This document shows, one piece after another, positions 45,268-53,925 of a stretch of DNA of 64,000 nt. The notes below the pieces were generated by a model. That model was not told the origin of the DNA. It was given only the letters and a program-made list of their open reading frames with translations, and ran no database searches. The first letter of the stretch is position 1. Every line of letters begins with the position of its first letter. The translations under genes and the position numbers were made by a program. The DNA is from Actinoallomurus sp050942425. Lineage in GTDB: Bacteria > Actinomycetota > Actinomycetes > Streptosporangiales > Streptosporangiaceae. The DNA lies in the NCBI RefSeq assembly GCF_050942425.1, contig NZ_CP192063.1:5022001-5086000 (forward strand), read 5' to 3'.

Positions 45268-47370
45268 TCAGGACACCGAGACGTGGAAGATCTGGTTGTC
45301 GCTGTTGTGCGCGGTGCTGTCCTTGTCGCCGCCGTTGGAGGTGGCCAGCCAGATGCCGCCGTCCGGCGCCGGCTCGACGGTGCGCAGCCGCCCGTGGGCG
45401 CCGTTCAGGTACTCCTTGACGTTGGTCAGGTCGCTCCCGCTGATCTGCTCGCGGTAGAGGCGCGTGCCGCGCTCGCACGCGACGTACAGGTAGCCGCGGA
45501 CGATCGTGATGCCGCTGCAGGAGCCGTCGGCCACCGGATACGTGTGCTTGGGCGCGATGAACCCGGACGTTCCGCAGGTGCCGGACGTGCCCTCGCAGGA
45601 CGGCCAGCCGTAGTTCCCGCCCTTCGTGATGAGGTTCGTCTCGTCCATGACGCTGTTGCCGAACTCCTGCTCCCACAGGCGCCCCTGCGCGTCGAACGCC
45701 AGGCCCTGCACGTTGCGGTGGCCGTAGCTCCACACGGCGTTGTGGAACGGGTTGTCCGCCGGGATCGAGCCGTCCGGGTCGATCCGGAGGACCTTGCCGT
45801 TGAGGCTGCTGGTGTTCTGGGCGTTGTCGCCGTTCTGCGCGTCACCGGTGCCGGCGAACAGGTACTTGCCGTCGGGGCTGAAGCGCAGCCGGCCGCCGTC
45901 GTGGAACTTGTTGCGCTGGATGCCGGAGACGAGAACCTGCTCGGTGCCGGTCTGCAGCGCGTCCGCGGACGGGTCGTACTTGATCCGCACGATCCGGTTG
46001 TCCGACGGCGAGGTGTGCATGATGTAGAGCCAGTGGTCGGAGGAGAAGCTCACCGGGTTGATCTCCAGCCCGGTCAGGCCGCCCTCGCCGTCGGTGCTCT
46101 GCACGTTCGGGACCGTGCCGATCGTCTTCTTCGCCCCGGTCCTGGGGTCGAGGTGGACGATGGAGTGCGCGTCGCGTTCGTTGAACAGGATCGTGCCGTC
46201 GGGCAGGGTGACCAGACCCCAGACGACGTCGTCGTCCGTGCCGACCTGGGTCACCACGCAGACGCCCTCAGCGGGGGTGCACTGCGAGCTACCGGAGGTC
46301 GTGACGTCCAGGACCGGCGTGCTGCCGTCACTCTCGTTGCCGTTGCCGTCGTACGCCGTCACCTGCAGGTGGTAGGTGGTGTTCGGCGTCAGGCCGTCCA
46401 CGGTCGCGCGCGGGGTGTCCGCGTCCGACGCGCCGATCCGCGTTCGGGTTCCGCCGGTCACGTCGTAGACGCGGTAACCGGCGACGCCCACGTTGTCGGT
46501 CGAGGCGGTCCAGGCCAGGTCGATGCCGGTGCCGGTCACCGCGGTGGTGTGCACGTCGGCCGGCGCGGTCGGCGGCGTGTGGTCGTCGGACGGAGGCGTC
46601 GTCACCGACAGCGTGCCGCTCGGCTGGGAGACGTTGCCGGCCGCGTCGCGGGCGTTCACGTAGAAGCCGTACGCCGTGTTGGGGTTCAGGCCGCCGCAGG
46701 TGCCGGTCAGCGTCGAACCGTCGACGCTCGCGCACAGCTGGCCGTCATGGTAGACGTCGTAGCCGGTCACGCCGGTGTCATCGGTGGAGGCGGTCCAGCG
46801 GATGGTCGCGCTGTTCGGCGTGTCGCCGACGAGGGTGGGGGTGCCCGGCGGGGCCGGTGGCGTCGTGTCACCGCCGATGGTGCCGTAGACGCCGTACTCC
46901 TGCAGCGAGTACCCGTGAGAGGAGTCGCTGCGACACCGCTTTGAACCGTACACCCGCACGTATCGCCCCGTGCCGTCGAGCGATGTCAGGTCCTCGACGC
47001 CGCCCTTGCCGCTGGTCGTCGAGTAGATGCGCGTCCAGGTCGCCTGGTCGTTCGACGTGTCGATCTCGTACGCGGCGGCGCACGAGGCGTCCCACTGCAG
47101 GCGCACCCGGCTGATGTGGGCGACCGCGCCGAGGTCGACGTAGATCCACTGGGGATCCTTGCCCGAGGCGCTGGCCCACCGTGTCGACGAGTCGCCGTCC
47201 ACGGCGTTCTTCGCGGCGCAGCAGCCGCCGGACGAGGACGCCGTCACGGGCCGGTTCAGCGACAGCAGCTGATCGGCCGCGACGCCTCCCGCCGCGTGCG
47301 CGCTCGCCGCGGTCGCGCACATCGCCGTCACGAGCGCGAACAGGGTTGTTCCAAGCCTCCGCCGTCTCAT
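45268..47370 (-). CDS. Secreted PQQ-type sugar dehydrogenase with discoidin and fibronectin III domains
   Basis: 700 residues. Signal peptide (1-27), F5/8 type C (discoidin) domain (about 35-165, AKNAVDGDSSTRWAS, WIYVDLGAVAHISRVRLQW). Two fibronectin III domains follow (about 172-350), then a glucose/sorbosone dehydrogenase beta-propeller (355-700). The propeller has WGLVTLPDGTILFNERDA, EGGLTGLEI, FHDGGRLRFSPDG, GHRNVQGLAFD and EFGNSVMDETNLI. The propeller binds PQQ and calcium and oxidises sugars; the other domains bind polysaccharide or cell surface. It is not obviously part of the pseudosugar cluster. Confidence 0.9.
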   Translation of the reverse strand: MRRRRLGTTLFALVTAMCATAASAHAAGGVAADQLLSLNRPVTASSSGGCCAAKNAVDGDSSTRWASASGKDPQWIYVDLGAVAHISRVRLQWDASCAAAYEIDTSNDQATWTRIYSTTSGKGGVEDLTSLDGTGRYVRVYGSKRCRSDSSHGYSLQEYGVYGTIGGDTTPPAPPGTPTLVGDTPNSATIRWTASTDDTGVTGYDVYHDGQLCASVDGSTLTGTCGGLNPNTAYGFYVNARDAAGNVSQPSGTLSVTTPPSDDHTPPTAPADVHTTAVTGTGIDLAWTASTDNVGVAGYRVYDVTGGTRTRIGASDADTPRATVDGLTPNTTYHLQVTAYDGNGNESDGSTPVLDVTTSGSSQCTPAEGVCVVTQVGTDDDVVWGLVTLPDGTILFNERDAHSIVHLDPRTGAKKTIGTVPNVQSTDGEGGLTGLEINPVSFSSDHWLYIMHTSPSDNRIVRIKYDPSADALQTGTEQVLVSGIQRNKFHDGGRLRFSPDGKYLFAGTGDAQNGDNAQNTSSLNGKVLRIDPDGSIPADNPFHNAVWSYGHRNVQGLAFDAQGRLWEQEFGNSVMDETNLITKGGNYGWPSCEGTSGTCGTSGFIAPKHTYPVADGSCSGITIVRGYLYVACERGTRLYREQISGSDLTNVKEYLNGAHGRLRTVEPAPDGGIWLATSNGGDKDSTAHNSDNQIFHVSVS

Positions 47371-47463
47371 CCAGTCCTCCTATGTCTGGGCGGGGGCGTG
47401 CCGCTTCAGCGACACCGCGGGGCGCGTGTCACCCAGGGGATGGGAACGGCTCGCCGTTCTCTC

Positions 47464-47486
47464 GCATGCCGGTCGGACCGGCATGC
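47464..47486. promoter_or_regulatory. Perfect 23-bp dyad between two secreted-enzyme genes
   Basis: Arms GCATGCCGGTC and GACCGGCATGC around one G, about 95 bp upstream of the sugar-dehydrogenase start (minus) and in front of the VanX-like gene (plus). It could be an operator for both or a hairpin. Confidence 0.45.
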
Positions 47487-47571
47487 GTGAAAACCTTTGC
47501 AGGATCTCTGACTGCATTATGAGCCAGACATCGGATGAGTCAACGCGAAACACGCCGCTGCCGGAGCGGCG

Positions 47572-48297
47572 GTGCCGCTGCGCGGGTTCATCGCCCTCCG
47601 CGACGGGGGACGGCGTGGATGCGATCATGGAGGCGATGGCGGTCGGCTCCCGGCGAATGGACGCTTCTTGCTGTTGCTCAGTGATCCTCGGGTCCAGCGG
47701 GTTCCTGTGATCGACTGCGGGGAGCCTCTCGCCGACGTCGGTATGGTCCCGGGCCTGCGCCTGGATTCGCGCGAACGGGACGCCGCGGGCGCCTACGGCC
47801 GTGTGCGGGCGGGTGTCCTGGACCGCCTCGGCGCAGCGGCCGCGATGCTTCCCGATGGGGTCGAGCTGCTCGTCATCGAAGGCCATCGCACGACCGCTGA
47901 ACAGGCTCGGCGGTTCGCGCGTCATGAAGAACGCCTTCGGAGCGAAGGCGTCAGCGACCCTGCCGAGCTGCGGAAGCGGACCAGCGCCTTCGTCTCTCCC
48001 GTAGACGTCGCTCCGCACTGCGCCGGTGCCGCGGTGGATCTGACTCTCGCGGCCGCCGGCGCTCTTGAGCTTGATATGGGCGGTCCGGTGAACGGCCACC
48101 GTACAGGCCAGGAGGACACCTGTCCGATGAGCGCCCCTGTCTCCAGTACCGCTCGAGCCAACCGTGACCTGCTGGCCGAGGTGATGACCGCCGTGGGATT
48201 CGTCAACTACCCCACCGAGTGGTGGCACTGGTCATTCGGCGATCGCTACTGGGCTTTGACCACCGGCGCGGAGAGCGCGGTCTACGGACCGATCTGA
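47572..48297 (+). CDS. D-Ala-D-Ala dipeptidase (VanX/M15D-like)
   Basis: Up to 241 residues. Zinc peptidase motifs of family M15D: SPVDVAPHCAGAAVDLTL (HxxGxAVD) and the C-terminal EWWHWSFGDRYWA (EWWH). EGHRTTAEQARRFA supplies the usual Arg. VanX-type enzymes hydrolyse D-Ala-D-Ala and are found in vancomycin resistance and in spore-wall or dipeptide use. No vanH or vanA genes are near, so a resistance role is not supported. The start is unclear: the GTG at 47572 has no good ribosome site, and TTG 47668 would start just before LLLLSDPRV, where the family begins. Confidence 0.8.
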   Translation: MPLRGFIALRDGGRRGCDHGGDGGRLPANGRFLLLLSDPRVQRVPVIDCGEPLADVGMVPGLRLDSRERDAAGAYGRVRAGVLDRLGAAAAMLPDGVELLVIEGHRTTAEQARRFARHEERLRSEGVSDPAELRKRTSAFVSPVDVAPHCAGAAVDLTLAAAGALELDMGGPVNGHRTGQEDTCPMSAPVSSTARANRDLLAEVMTAVGFVNYPTEWWHWSFGDRYWALTTGAESAVYGPI

Positions 48298-48373
48298 CAC
48301 TCCCGGGGGCGAGGTGCCGGTACCGGTCGGCGCGGCCTTGACTTGGACGGTGTGACCGGGTAACAACTAACAG

Positions 48374-48394
48374 GAAAGCTTACTAAAAGCTTTC
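48374..48394. promoter_or_regulatory. ROK-type operator-like dyad before the chitinase gene
   Basis: GAAAGCTT-ACTAA-AAGCTTTC, 43 bp upstream of the start. Its left half AGGAAAGCTTACTAA resembles half of the perfect dyad in front of the ROK gene at 61579-61599 (TTAGGAAA...TTTCCTAA). Confidence 0.5.
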
Positions 48395-48436
48395 TCGGGG
48401 GCCATCCTTCCTCCTCTCCCCGCCAGGAGCGAGACG

Positions 48437-50005
48437 TTGAGACGCCTATTCGTCACTCTCGCCGCGACGGCCCTGCTCGCCGGCTTCGTCGTCGCCCGCC
48501 CCGCCCACGCGGCCACCGCCGCCACCGCCACGTTCGCCAGGACCTCGAGCTGGGACACCGGCTACCAGGGTCAGTACACGATCAAGAACACCGGAACCGC
48601 GACGATCAGCGGCTGGACCGTGGAGTTCGACCTCACCGCGTCGACCACGGTCGGCACCTACTGGGACGCGCTGCTCTCGAAGTCCGGTGACCACTACACG
48701 CTCAAGAACCGCGAGTACAACGGGCAGATCGCCCCTGGTGCCACGGTGAGCTTCGGATTCGTCGTCTCCGGCACCGCCGACCCGTCCGGCTGCCGGCTGA
48801 ACGGCGCCTCGTGCGACGGCGGCAGCGGCGGCGGCGACACCCAACCGCCGTCCGCGCCATCGGGCCTCAAGGCGACCGGCCACACCTCGTCGAGCGTGTC
48901 GCTGTCCTGGACCGCCGCCACGGACGACACCGGCGTCACGGGATACGAGGTCTTCCAGGGCACGACCCTGGCGACCACGGCCTCCGGCACGAGCGCCACG
49001 GTCACCGGGCTCCAGCCTGCGACGACCTACACGTTCAAGGTGCGGGCCAGGGACGCCGCCGGAAACCTCTCCGCCTTCTCCGCCCAGGTGAGCGCGACCA
49101 CCGACGCCGGTTCTCCGCCGCCCTCGGGCAACCGGCCGTACGTCGCACCGTACGTCGACATGGGCTCCTGGCCGACCCCCGTCCTCAGCGATATGGCGCA
49201 GGCGGGTGGGCTCAAGGGCTTCACCCTCGCGTTCGTGACGAGCGCCGGCTGTAAGGCGAGCTGGTTCAACGCCTACGATCCGAGGGCCGCCTGGCAGAAG
49301 GACGAGATCGACAAGCTGCGCGCCGCAGGCGGCGACGTGAAGATCTCCTTCGGCGGCGCGTCCGGCATCGAACTCGCCCAGGCCTGCGGCGACGTGAACG
49401 CGCTGTACACCGAGTACGCCGCGGTCGTGGACGCCTATGGCGCCAAGTACGTCGACTTCGACATCGAGGGCGCCGCGGTGGCCGACACGGCGTCGATCGA
49501 CCGGCGGTCGCAGGCCCTGGCCCGGCTGCAGCAGAGCCACCCCGGCCTGAAGATCTCCCTCACCCTGCCGGTGCTGCCGGAGGGCCTGACCTCCGACGGC
49601 CTGAACGTCGTCACGTCCGCCAAGAACGCCGGGGTCGACCTCGACCTCGTCAACGTCATGGCCATGGACTACTACCGCTCCGTCGACTACGGCGACGCGG
49701 CGGTGCAGGCCGCACAGTCCACCCACGACCAGCTCAAGACGCTGTACCCGGGCAAGACCGACGCCCAGCTCTGGGCGATGGTCGGCGTCACCCCGATGCT
49801 CGGCGAGAACGACGACCACAACGTCTACAACCAGGACGACGCCCGCCAGCTCGTGACCTTCGCCAAGCAGCACCACCTCGGGATGCTCGCGTTCTGGGAG
49901 GAGACCAGAGACCGCAACGCCTGCACCGGCGCGCTCTACCAGTGCACCAACATCCCGCAGCAGCCCTACGAGTTCTCCAAGATCTTCGCCCCGTACACCG
50001 GCTGA
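48437..50005 (+). CDS. Secreted chitinase: CBM2, fibronectin III, GH18
   Basis: 522 residues from TTG 48437 (AGGAG seven bases upstream). Signal peptide (1-26, ...RPAHAA). CBM2-type cellulose/chitin-binding domain (about 30-130), fibronectin III domain (about 138-225) and a GH18 catalytic barrel (232-522). The catalytic motif DxxDxDxE is seen as YVDFDIEGAAV, with ISFGGASG as the other GH18 signature. It cleaves chitin outside the cell. The AMDYYRS segment is the usual +1 subsite motif. Confidence 0.93.
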   Translation: MRRLFVTLAATALLAGFVVARPAHAATAATATFARTSSWDTGYQGQYTIKNTGTATISGWTVEFDLTASTTVGTYWDALLSKSGDHYTLKNREYNGQIAPGATVSFGFVVSGTADPSGCRLNGASCDGGSGGGDTQPPSAPSGLKATGHTSSSVSLSWTAATDDTGVTGYEVFQGTTLATTASGTSATVTGLQPATTYTFKVRARDAAGNLSAFSAQVSATTDAGSPPPSGNRPYVAPYVDMGSWPTPVLSDMAQAGGLKGFTLAFVTSAGCKASWFNAYDPRAAWQKDEIDKLRAAGGDVKISFGGASGIELAQACGDVNALYTEYAAVVDAYGAKYVDFDIEGAAVADTASIDRRSQALARLQQSHPGLKISLTLPVLPEGLTSDGLNVVTSAKNAGVDLDLVNVMAMDYYRSVDYGDAAVQAAQSTHDQLKTLYPGKTDAQLWAMVGVTPMLGENDDHNVYNQDDARQLVTFAKQHHLGMLAFWEETRDRNACTGALYQCTNIPQQPYEFSKIFAPYTG

Positions 50006-50013
50006 CCTCACCG

Positions 50014-50060
50014 CCGCTCGCCGGTGCTCACGCGCGAACCGTGTGAGCACCGGCGAGCGG
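50014..50060 (+). terminator. Strong terminator after the chitinase gene
   Basis: Perfect 18-bp stem CCGCTCGCCGGTGCTCAC (50014-50031) / GTGAGCACCGGCGAGCGG (50043-50060), 11-base loop, eight bases after the stop. Confidence 0.85.
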
Positions 50061-50170
50061 CACGCTCGCCCGCTGGACGAACTGGAGCGCCGAGGGTGCG
50101 GTCGCCTATCCCAAAGCGCGCGGGTCGTTCCCGTCAGCGGTGGCCGCCTGCCCCCAAGGGTCGTTTTCCG

Positions 50171-50524
50171 TCATGCCCCGTCGAGGAGACGATCGACGTC
50201 CGTGCGGGTCGGTGCCGTCGCCGGGCCGCGGCGCGTGACGGCGATCGCGGCGGCGGCGTTGGCGCGCAGCGCGGCCCGCGCCGGTGACAGCCCTTCGGCG
50301 AGACCGGCGACGAAGACGCCGACGTGCGCGTCGCCGGCGCCATTGCTGTCGACCGCCCGTACGTCGAAGGCGGGGACGCGCAGGACCTCGGCTCCGGGCA
50401 TGGCGAGGACGCACCCGGCCGGGCCGATGCGGACGATGACACGACGGTGAGCACGGAACTCGCGCCGACGCCGAAGGCGATGTGGAGGATGCGAGCAGGG
50501 CGTACGCGGCGGTGGTCTGTTCAC
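50171..50524 (-). pseudogene. PfkB-family carbohydrate kinase remnant (C-terminal part only)
   Basis: The last 85 residues are clear PfkB: RRVIVRIGPAGCVLAMPG, AVDSNGAGDAHVGVFVAGLAEG (anion-hole GAGD) and ANAAAAIAVTRRGPATAPTR. Upstream (50470-50620) the frame loses similarity to the family, and the N-terminal two thirds of the kinase are missing. The TnpB element lies next to the break. The normal partner genes (GntR, ADP-ribosylglycohydrolase, permease) are on the same strand beyond the element, so this is a truncated last gene of that operon. Confidence 0.75.
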
Positions 50525-50679
50525 CTGCTCCTCCGAGGGACGTTGCGGCCTTCAGGTCGGGGAGGAATTCGGACTCCGTCAGGAACGGCCCGGCCCAGCC
50601 GGGATGGTCCAAAAACGGAATTCACCGCAATTCGACGAACCGCTTTACGCGTGCGCATGTCATCTGTAAGTTCGCGGTC

Positions 50680-51888
50680 ATGCGGACGGCGTACAAGTGC
50701 CGGGCCTACCCGGACCCCGAACAAGCGGCGGTGTTCAGCCGCACGTTCGGGTGTGTGCGCCTGGTGTGGAACAAGACCCTCGCCGAACGCCACGCGGCGT
50801 ATCACCAGCGGGGCCAGAAGACCTCCTACAAGCAGACCGATGCGGCGCTGACGGAGTGGAAGAAGACCGAGGACCTGGCGTTTCTGTCGGAGGTGTCTTC
50901 GGTTCCGCTGCAGCAGACGCTGCGGCATCAGCACGCGGCGTTCGCGAACTTCTTCGCCGGTCGCGCCAAATACCCCCGCTTCAAGAACCGCAACTCCCGC
51001 CAATCCGCGCACTACACCCGCTCGGCGTTCCGGATGAAGAACGGTGAGTTGTACATGGCCAAGACGGCCACGCCGCTGAGGTTCGTGTGGTCCTTCGACG
51101 ATGTCGAGGTGTCCACGCTCAACCCCACCATGGTCGTCATCTCCCGCGACACGGACGGCCGCTGGTACGTGACGTTCGCCATCGACACCGACACCCCCGA
51201 GCCCATGGACGAGGCCGGGCACGCCATCGGCGTCGACCTCGGGATCAAGGACTTCGCGGTCACCTCCGACGGGGAACGCATCGCCAACCCCCGCCATCTG
51301 GAACGTAAGGCCCGCAACCTGGCCCGCTACCAGCGGCGCATGGCCCGCTGCCAGCGCGGGAGCATGAACCGCCGCAAGGCCAAGGCCAAAGTCGCCCGCG
51401 CCCACCGCAAGATCCGCAACGCCCGCGCCGACTTCCTGCACCGCACCAGCACCAACCTCATCCGCAGAGCCGACACCATCGTCATCGAAGACCTCGCCGT
51501 CACCAACATGGTGAAGAACCGGACACTGGCGCGGGTGATCTCCGATGCGGGGTGGGGGGAGTTCCGCAGACAGTTGGAGTACAAGGCCGAACGTGCCGGG
51601 CGGCGCCTGGTGGTGATCGACCGCTGGTACCCCTCCTCCAAGACCTGCTCGGTCTGCGGGCACCTGCTCGCGGCGCTGAGTCTTTCCACCCGGCACTGGA
51701 CGTGTCCGGGCTGCCGCACCCGGCACGACCGGGACATCAACGCGGCCAAGAACATCCTTGCGGCTGGTCAAGCCGTAACCGGGCACAGTCCCGGTGATGC
51801 CTGTGGAGCTGGTGTAAGACGGCAAGGGTCCTCCCTTCCGCAGTCGGCGCTGAACCAGGAAACCCGCGCCGCGAGGCGCCCGGCCTAA
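50680..51888 (+). CDS. tnpB: RNA-guided endonuclease TnpB
   Basis: 402 residues. N-terminal MRTAYKCRAYPDPEQ, helical WED/REC region, then a split RuvC nuclease. All three catalytic acids are present: Asp186 in GVDLGIKDF, Glu270 in IVIEDLAV and Asp352 in RHDRDINAAKN. The zinc finger CSVCGH...CPGC lies between the last two. TnpB cuts DNA next to a target-adjacent motif, guided by RNA from the element's right end. The gene looks intact, so activity is possible. Confidence 0.92.
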   Translation: MRTAYKCRAYPDPEQAAVFSRTFGCVRLVWNKTLAERHAAYHQRGQKTSYKQTDAALTEWKKTEDLAFLSEVSSVPLQQTLRHQHAAFANFFAGRAKYPRFKNRNSRQSAHYTRSAFRMKNGELYMAKTATPLRFVWSFDDVEVSTLNPTMVVISRDTDGRWYVTFAIDTDTPEPMDEAGHAIGVDLGIKDFAVTSDGERIANPRHLERKARNLARYQRRMARCQRGSMNRRKAKAKVARAHRKIRNARADFLHRTSTNLIRRADTIVIEDLAVTNMVKNRTLARVISDAGWGEFRRQLEYKAERAGRRLVVIDRWYPSSKTCSVCGHLLAALSLSTRHWTCPGCRTRHDRDINAAKNILAAGQAVTGHSPGDACGAGVRRQGSSLPQSALNQETRAARRPA

Positions 51889-51945
51889 GCCGGATCGGCC
51901 ACAAGGCCGACGGGAATCCCCCTCCCTCGGGAGGGAGGAAGTCAA
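51780..51945 (+). ncRNA. Probable omega (re)RNA region of the TnpB element
   Basis: Guide RNAs of TnpB come from the 3' end of tnpB and the right end of the element. The GGGAATCCCCCTCCC and GGGAGGGAGG hairpin ending at GTCAAC (51945) fits the scaffold end. The guide would then start with ACCTCCCAGCCGACCCTCGA at 51946, inside the permease remnant. The boundaries are inferred. Confidence 0.5.
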
Positions 51946-52044
51946 CACCTCCCAGCCGACCCTCGAACCGCCGCGGCGTTCCTCGTCGGGCACGGGCTCG
52001 ATGCCGCGGGTTTCGACGGCGCCGACCTTGTTGTGGTTGGACAT
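51946..52044 (-). pseudogene. NCS1 cytosine/purine permease, N-terminal fragment
   Basis: From ATG 52044 the frame reads KVGAVETRGIEPVPDEERRG, the highly conserved N-terminus of NCS1-family cytosine/purine permeases. After about 25-33 residues it runs into the TnpB element, and none of the 12 transmembrane helices remain. It starts 31 bp after the ADP-ribosylglycohydrolase stop, the normal order in such operons. Confidence 0.8.
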
Positions 52045-52075
52045 GGGGACCTTCTCAGGGGATCTAGTGGGGCGG

Positions 52076-53077
52076 TCAGGCCCCGTGACGCAGGGTGAGG
52101 AGGCGGAGCGCCAGGTCGTCGAGCGGGAGGTCGTTGACCCGGCGCACGGTCGCGACGGCCTCTTCGGGCAGGGAGCGGATGCCGTGGCAGGCCCCCGCGA
52201 TGGCTCCGGCGATCGCCGCGATCGTGTCGCAGTCGCCGCCGAGTGAGGCCGCGAGCAGGCATGCCTGCCAGGGGTCGTCGGGGTACAGGGCGAGGACCGC
52301 GAAAGCGGCCGGCACCGACTCCTGGGTGGCCACGCTGGTCCCGACGAGGTCGTAGATGTCCTCGGCGGCGGCCGCGACGGGCCGGTCGGCCACGAGACCG
52401 GTCGCCCACCGGATGCGCGCGGCGATGTCGGCGGCGGCCACCCAGTGACCACGGCGGACACCGGCGGCCGCGGCGCGCTCGGCGTGCCGGACGGCCTCTT
52501 CGACGTCCGCGCCGTCGATTCCGGCGCTCACGGCCGCCGCGACGGCCGCGGCGCCGGCGAGGGCGACGCTGGTGTTGTGGGTGACGCTGCTCGCCTCGAC
52601 GACGCTGTCGAGAAGGGCGTCGGGTCCGTCCCCGCCGGCGGCGATGCCGACGGGCGTGATCCGCATGGCGGCGCCGTTGGTGTCGCCGTAACGGCCGGCC
52701 TCCTCGACCGGCGTGCCACCGGCGACGGCGGCCACGGCGCGTTTCGTCGAGGGGCCGAGCAGGTCCAGCGAGCCCCGCCGGCGCATGTCGTCCTCCCACT
52801 CCAGCAGGGACCGCGCCAGCACGAGCGGGTCGATCCGCCCACCGCCGTCGATCAGCAGGCGGGCGAGCAGGACGGCCTGCTCGGTGTCGTCGGTGACCGC
52901 TCCGGCCGGCATTCCGGCTGCCAGGGGCTGGTCGGGCGGAGCGGCCTCGAATCCGGTGAGCGTCCCGAACGTCTCCTGGATCCGCTGGCGGGGGAGCGAC
53001 TGGGTCGGCATGCCGAGCGCGTCACCGATCGCCAGCCCGTACAGCGCTCCGAGGGCACGGTCGGCGGCACCGGTCAT
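52076..53077 (-). CDS. ADP-ribosylglycohydrolase family protein
   Basis: 333 residues. DraG-fold signatures: LYGLAIGDALGMPTQSL, GAVTDDTEQAVLLA (two metal-binding Asp), SVTHNTSVALAG and SLGGDCDTIAAIAGAIAGA with the C-terminal Asp pair. Members remove ADP-ribose or cleave related N-glycosides. Together with a PfkB kinase and NCS1 permease they form a probable nucleoside catabolic operon. The start ATG overlaps the GntR stop (ATGA). Confidence 0.9.
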   Translation of the reverse strand: MTGAADRALGALYGLAIGDALGMPTQSLPRQRIQETFGTLTGFEAAPPDQPLAAGMPAGAVTDDTEQAVLLARLLIDGGGRIDPLVLARSLLEWEDDMRRRGSLDLLGPSTKRAVAAVAGGTPVEEAGRYGDTNGAAMRITPVGIAAGGDGPDALLDSVVEASSVTHNTSVALAGAAAVAAAVSAGIDGADVEEAVRHAERAAAAGVRRGHWVAAADIAARIRWATGLVADRPVAAAAEDIYDLVGTSVATQESVPAAFAVLALYPDDPWQACLLAASLGGDCDTIAAIAGAIAGACHGIRSLPEEAVATVRRVNDLPLDDLALRLLTLRHGA

Positions 53078-53790
53078 GAGGAGGCCCCGAAGCGCAGGTG
53101 CAGCTGGAACCGCGCCGGGTCGAGCAGGCTCTCGACGTGCTCCACGAGGTCACCGGCCGCGGTCCAGCTGACGCGCCGCGTGCGGAGGAACCACTCACCG
53201 GGCCGGCGGCCCAGTTCCTCCGCGTCGGCGGTCTCGAGGGGCCCGGCGGAAACCCATTCGTCGCCGTGGTCGGCGTACAGCCCGACGGAGGCCAGGGTCG
53301 CGGTCAGTGATCCTTCGATCAGGCCTCTGGCGGGCAGGTCGAGCAGGCCGTCGACGCCGGGGATGCGGCTGCGCTCCAGCGATACCGCCGGCCCGTCCGC
53401 CAGGGTCCGTACGCGGTCGACGGCGAAGAACGACGACGACTCCAGGCCGAGCCGCTCCGCGAGGCCGGGGTCGTCGACCTTCTCCAGGCGCAGCAGCCGG
53501 GTCTCGGTGGCCACGCCCTGGTCGGCCAGCGCGCGGGCCCAGCCCAGCCCATCGTCGAGAAGGCGACCGTCGAAGGTGACGAACGATCCCTTGCCCGAAT
53601 GGGTCGCGATGAGCCCTTCCCGGCTCAGCTCGGTCAGCGCCGAGCGAATGGTGTTCCGGCTGACCGAGAACCGGGCGGCGAGGGCGTGCTCGCCGGGCAG
53701 CCGGCTGCCCCGCTTCAACCGGCCCGCCCGGATCTCCCCGGCGAGGGTGCGGGCGATGTTCTGATGCTTGAGGACAGGAGCGTCCGTCAT
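53074..53790 (-). CDS. GntR/HutC family transcriptional regulator
   Basis: 238 residues from ATG 53790 (AGGGG five bases upstream; GTG 53796 is an alternative). Winged helix (GEIRAGRLKRGSRLPGEHALAARFSVSRNTIRSALTELSREGLI) and a UTRA effector domain (about 80-235). It is the first gene of the operon with ADP-ribosylglycohydrolase and very likely regulates it in response to the pathway substrate. Confidence 0.9.
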   Translation of the reverse strand: MTDAPVLKHQNIARTLAGEIRAGRLKRGSRLPGEHALAARFSVSRNTIRSALTELSREGLIATHSGKGSFVTFDGRLLDDGLGWARALADQGVATETRLLRLEKVDDPGLAERLGLESSSFFAVDRVRTLADGPAVSLERSRIPGVDGLLDLPARGLIEGSLTATLASVGLYADHGDEWVSAGPLETADAEELGRRPGEWFLRTRRVSWTAAGDLVEHVESLLDPARFQLHLRFGASS

Positions 53791-53818
53791 GTCCACCCCT
53801 GTTCCCTGACCTGTTCAG

Positions 53819-53849
53819 ACATGTCCAGCACCGTACGCTGGGGACATGT
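53819..53849. promoter_or_regulatory. Probable GntR operator
   Basis: ACATGTCC (53819-53826) and GGACATGT (53842-53849) form a dyad, extended by CAGC and GCTG. They lie about 30-60 bp upstream of the GntR gene. Confidence 0.5.
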
Positions 53850-53925
53850 AGCCAGACAACCCCCCAAAACAGACATTCGGTCATCGATGTTGCCGGGGTG
53901 TCGCCGGTCCGTGATGCTGATCGGC

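Larger units (their letters stand above)
50640..51945 (+). mobile_element. IS200/IS605-type element with tnpB only (IS1341-like)
   Basis: A single tnpB gene with no tnpA. The right end appears at about 51945: a CCCTCCC-TC-GGGAGGG hairpin followed by AGGAAGTCAAC, the usual end form of such elements. The left end is not sharply defined (about 50600-50670). It separates the N-terminal scrap of an NCS1 permease gene from a C-terminal scrap of a PfkB gene, so insertion came with a deletion. No terminal inverted repeats are expected for this family. Confidence 0.7.

Noticed and set aside
45268..47370. PQQ-type sugar dehydrogenase as part of the pseudosugar cluster
   Set aside because: It is convergent, separated by a hairpin, secreted and carries surface-binding domains; known cyclitol pathways do not use such an enzyme.
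47572..48297. Glycopeptide-resistance role for the VanX-like gene
   Set aside because: No vanH, vanA or vanRS genes are in the window; lone VanX-like dipeptidases are common in actinomycetes.
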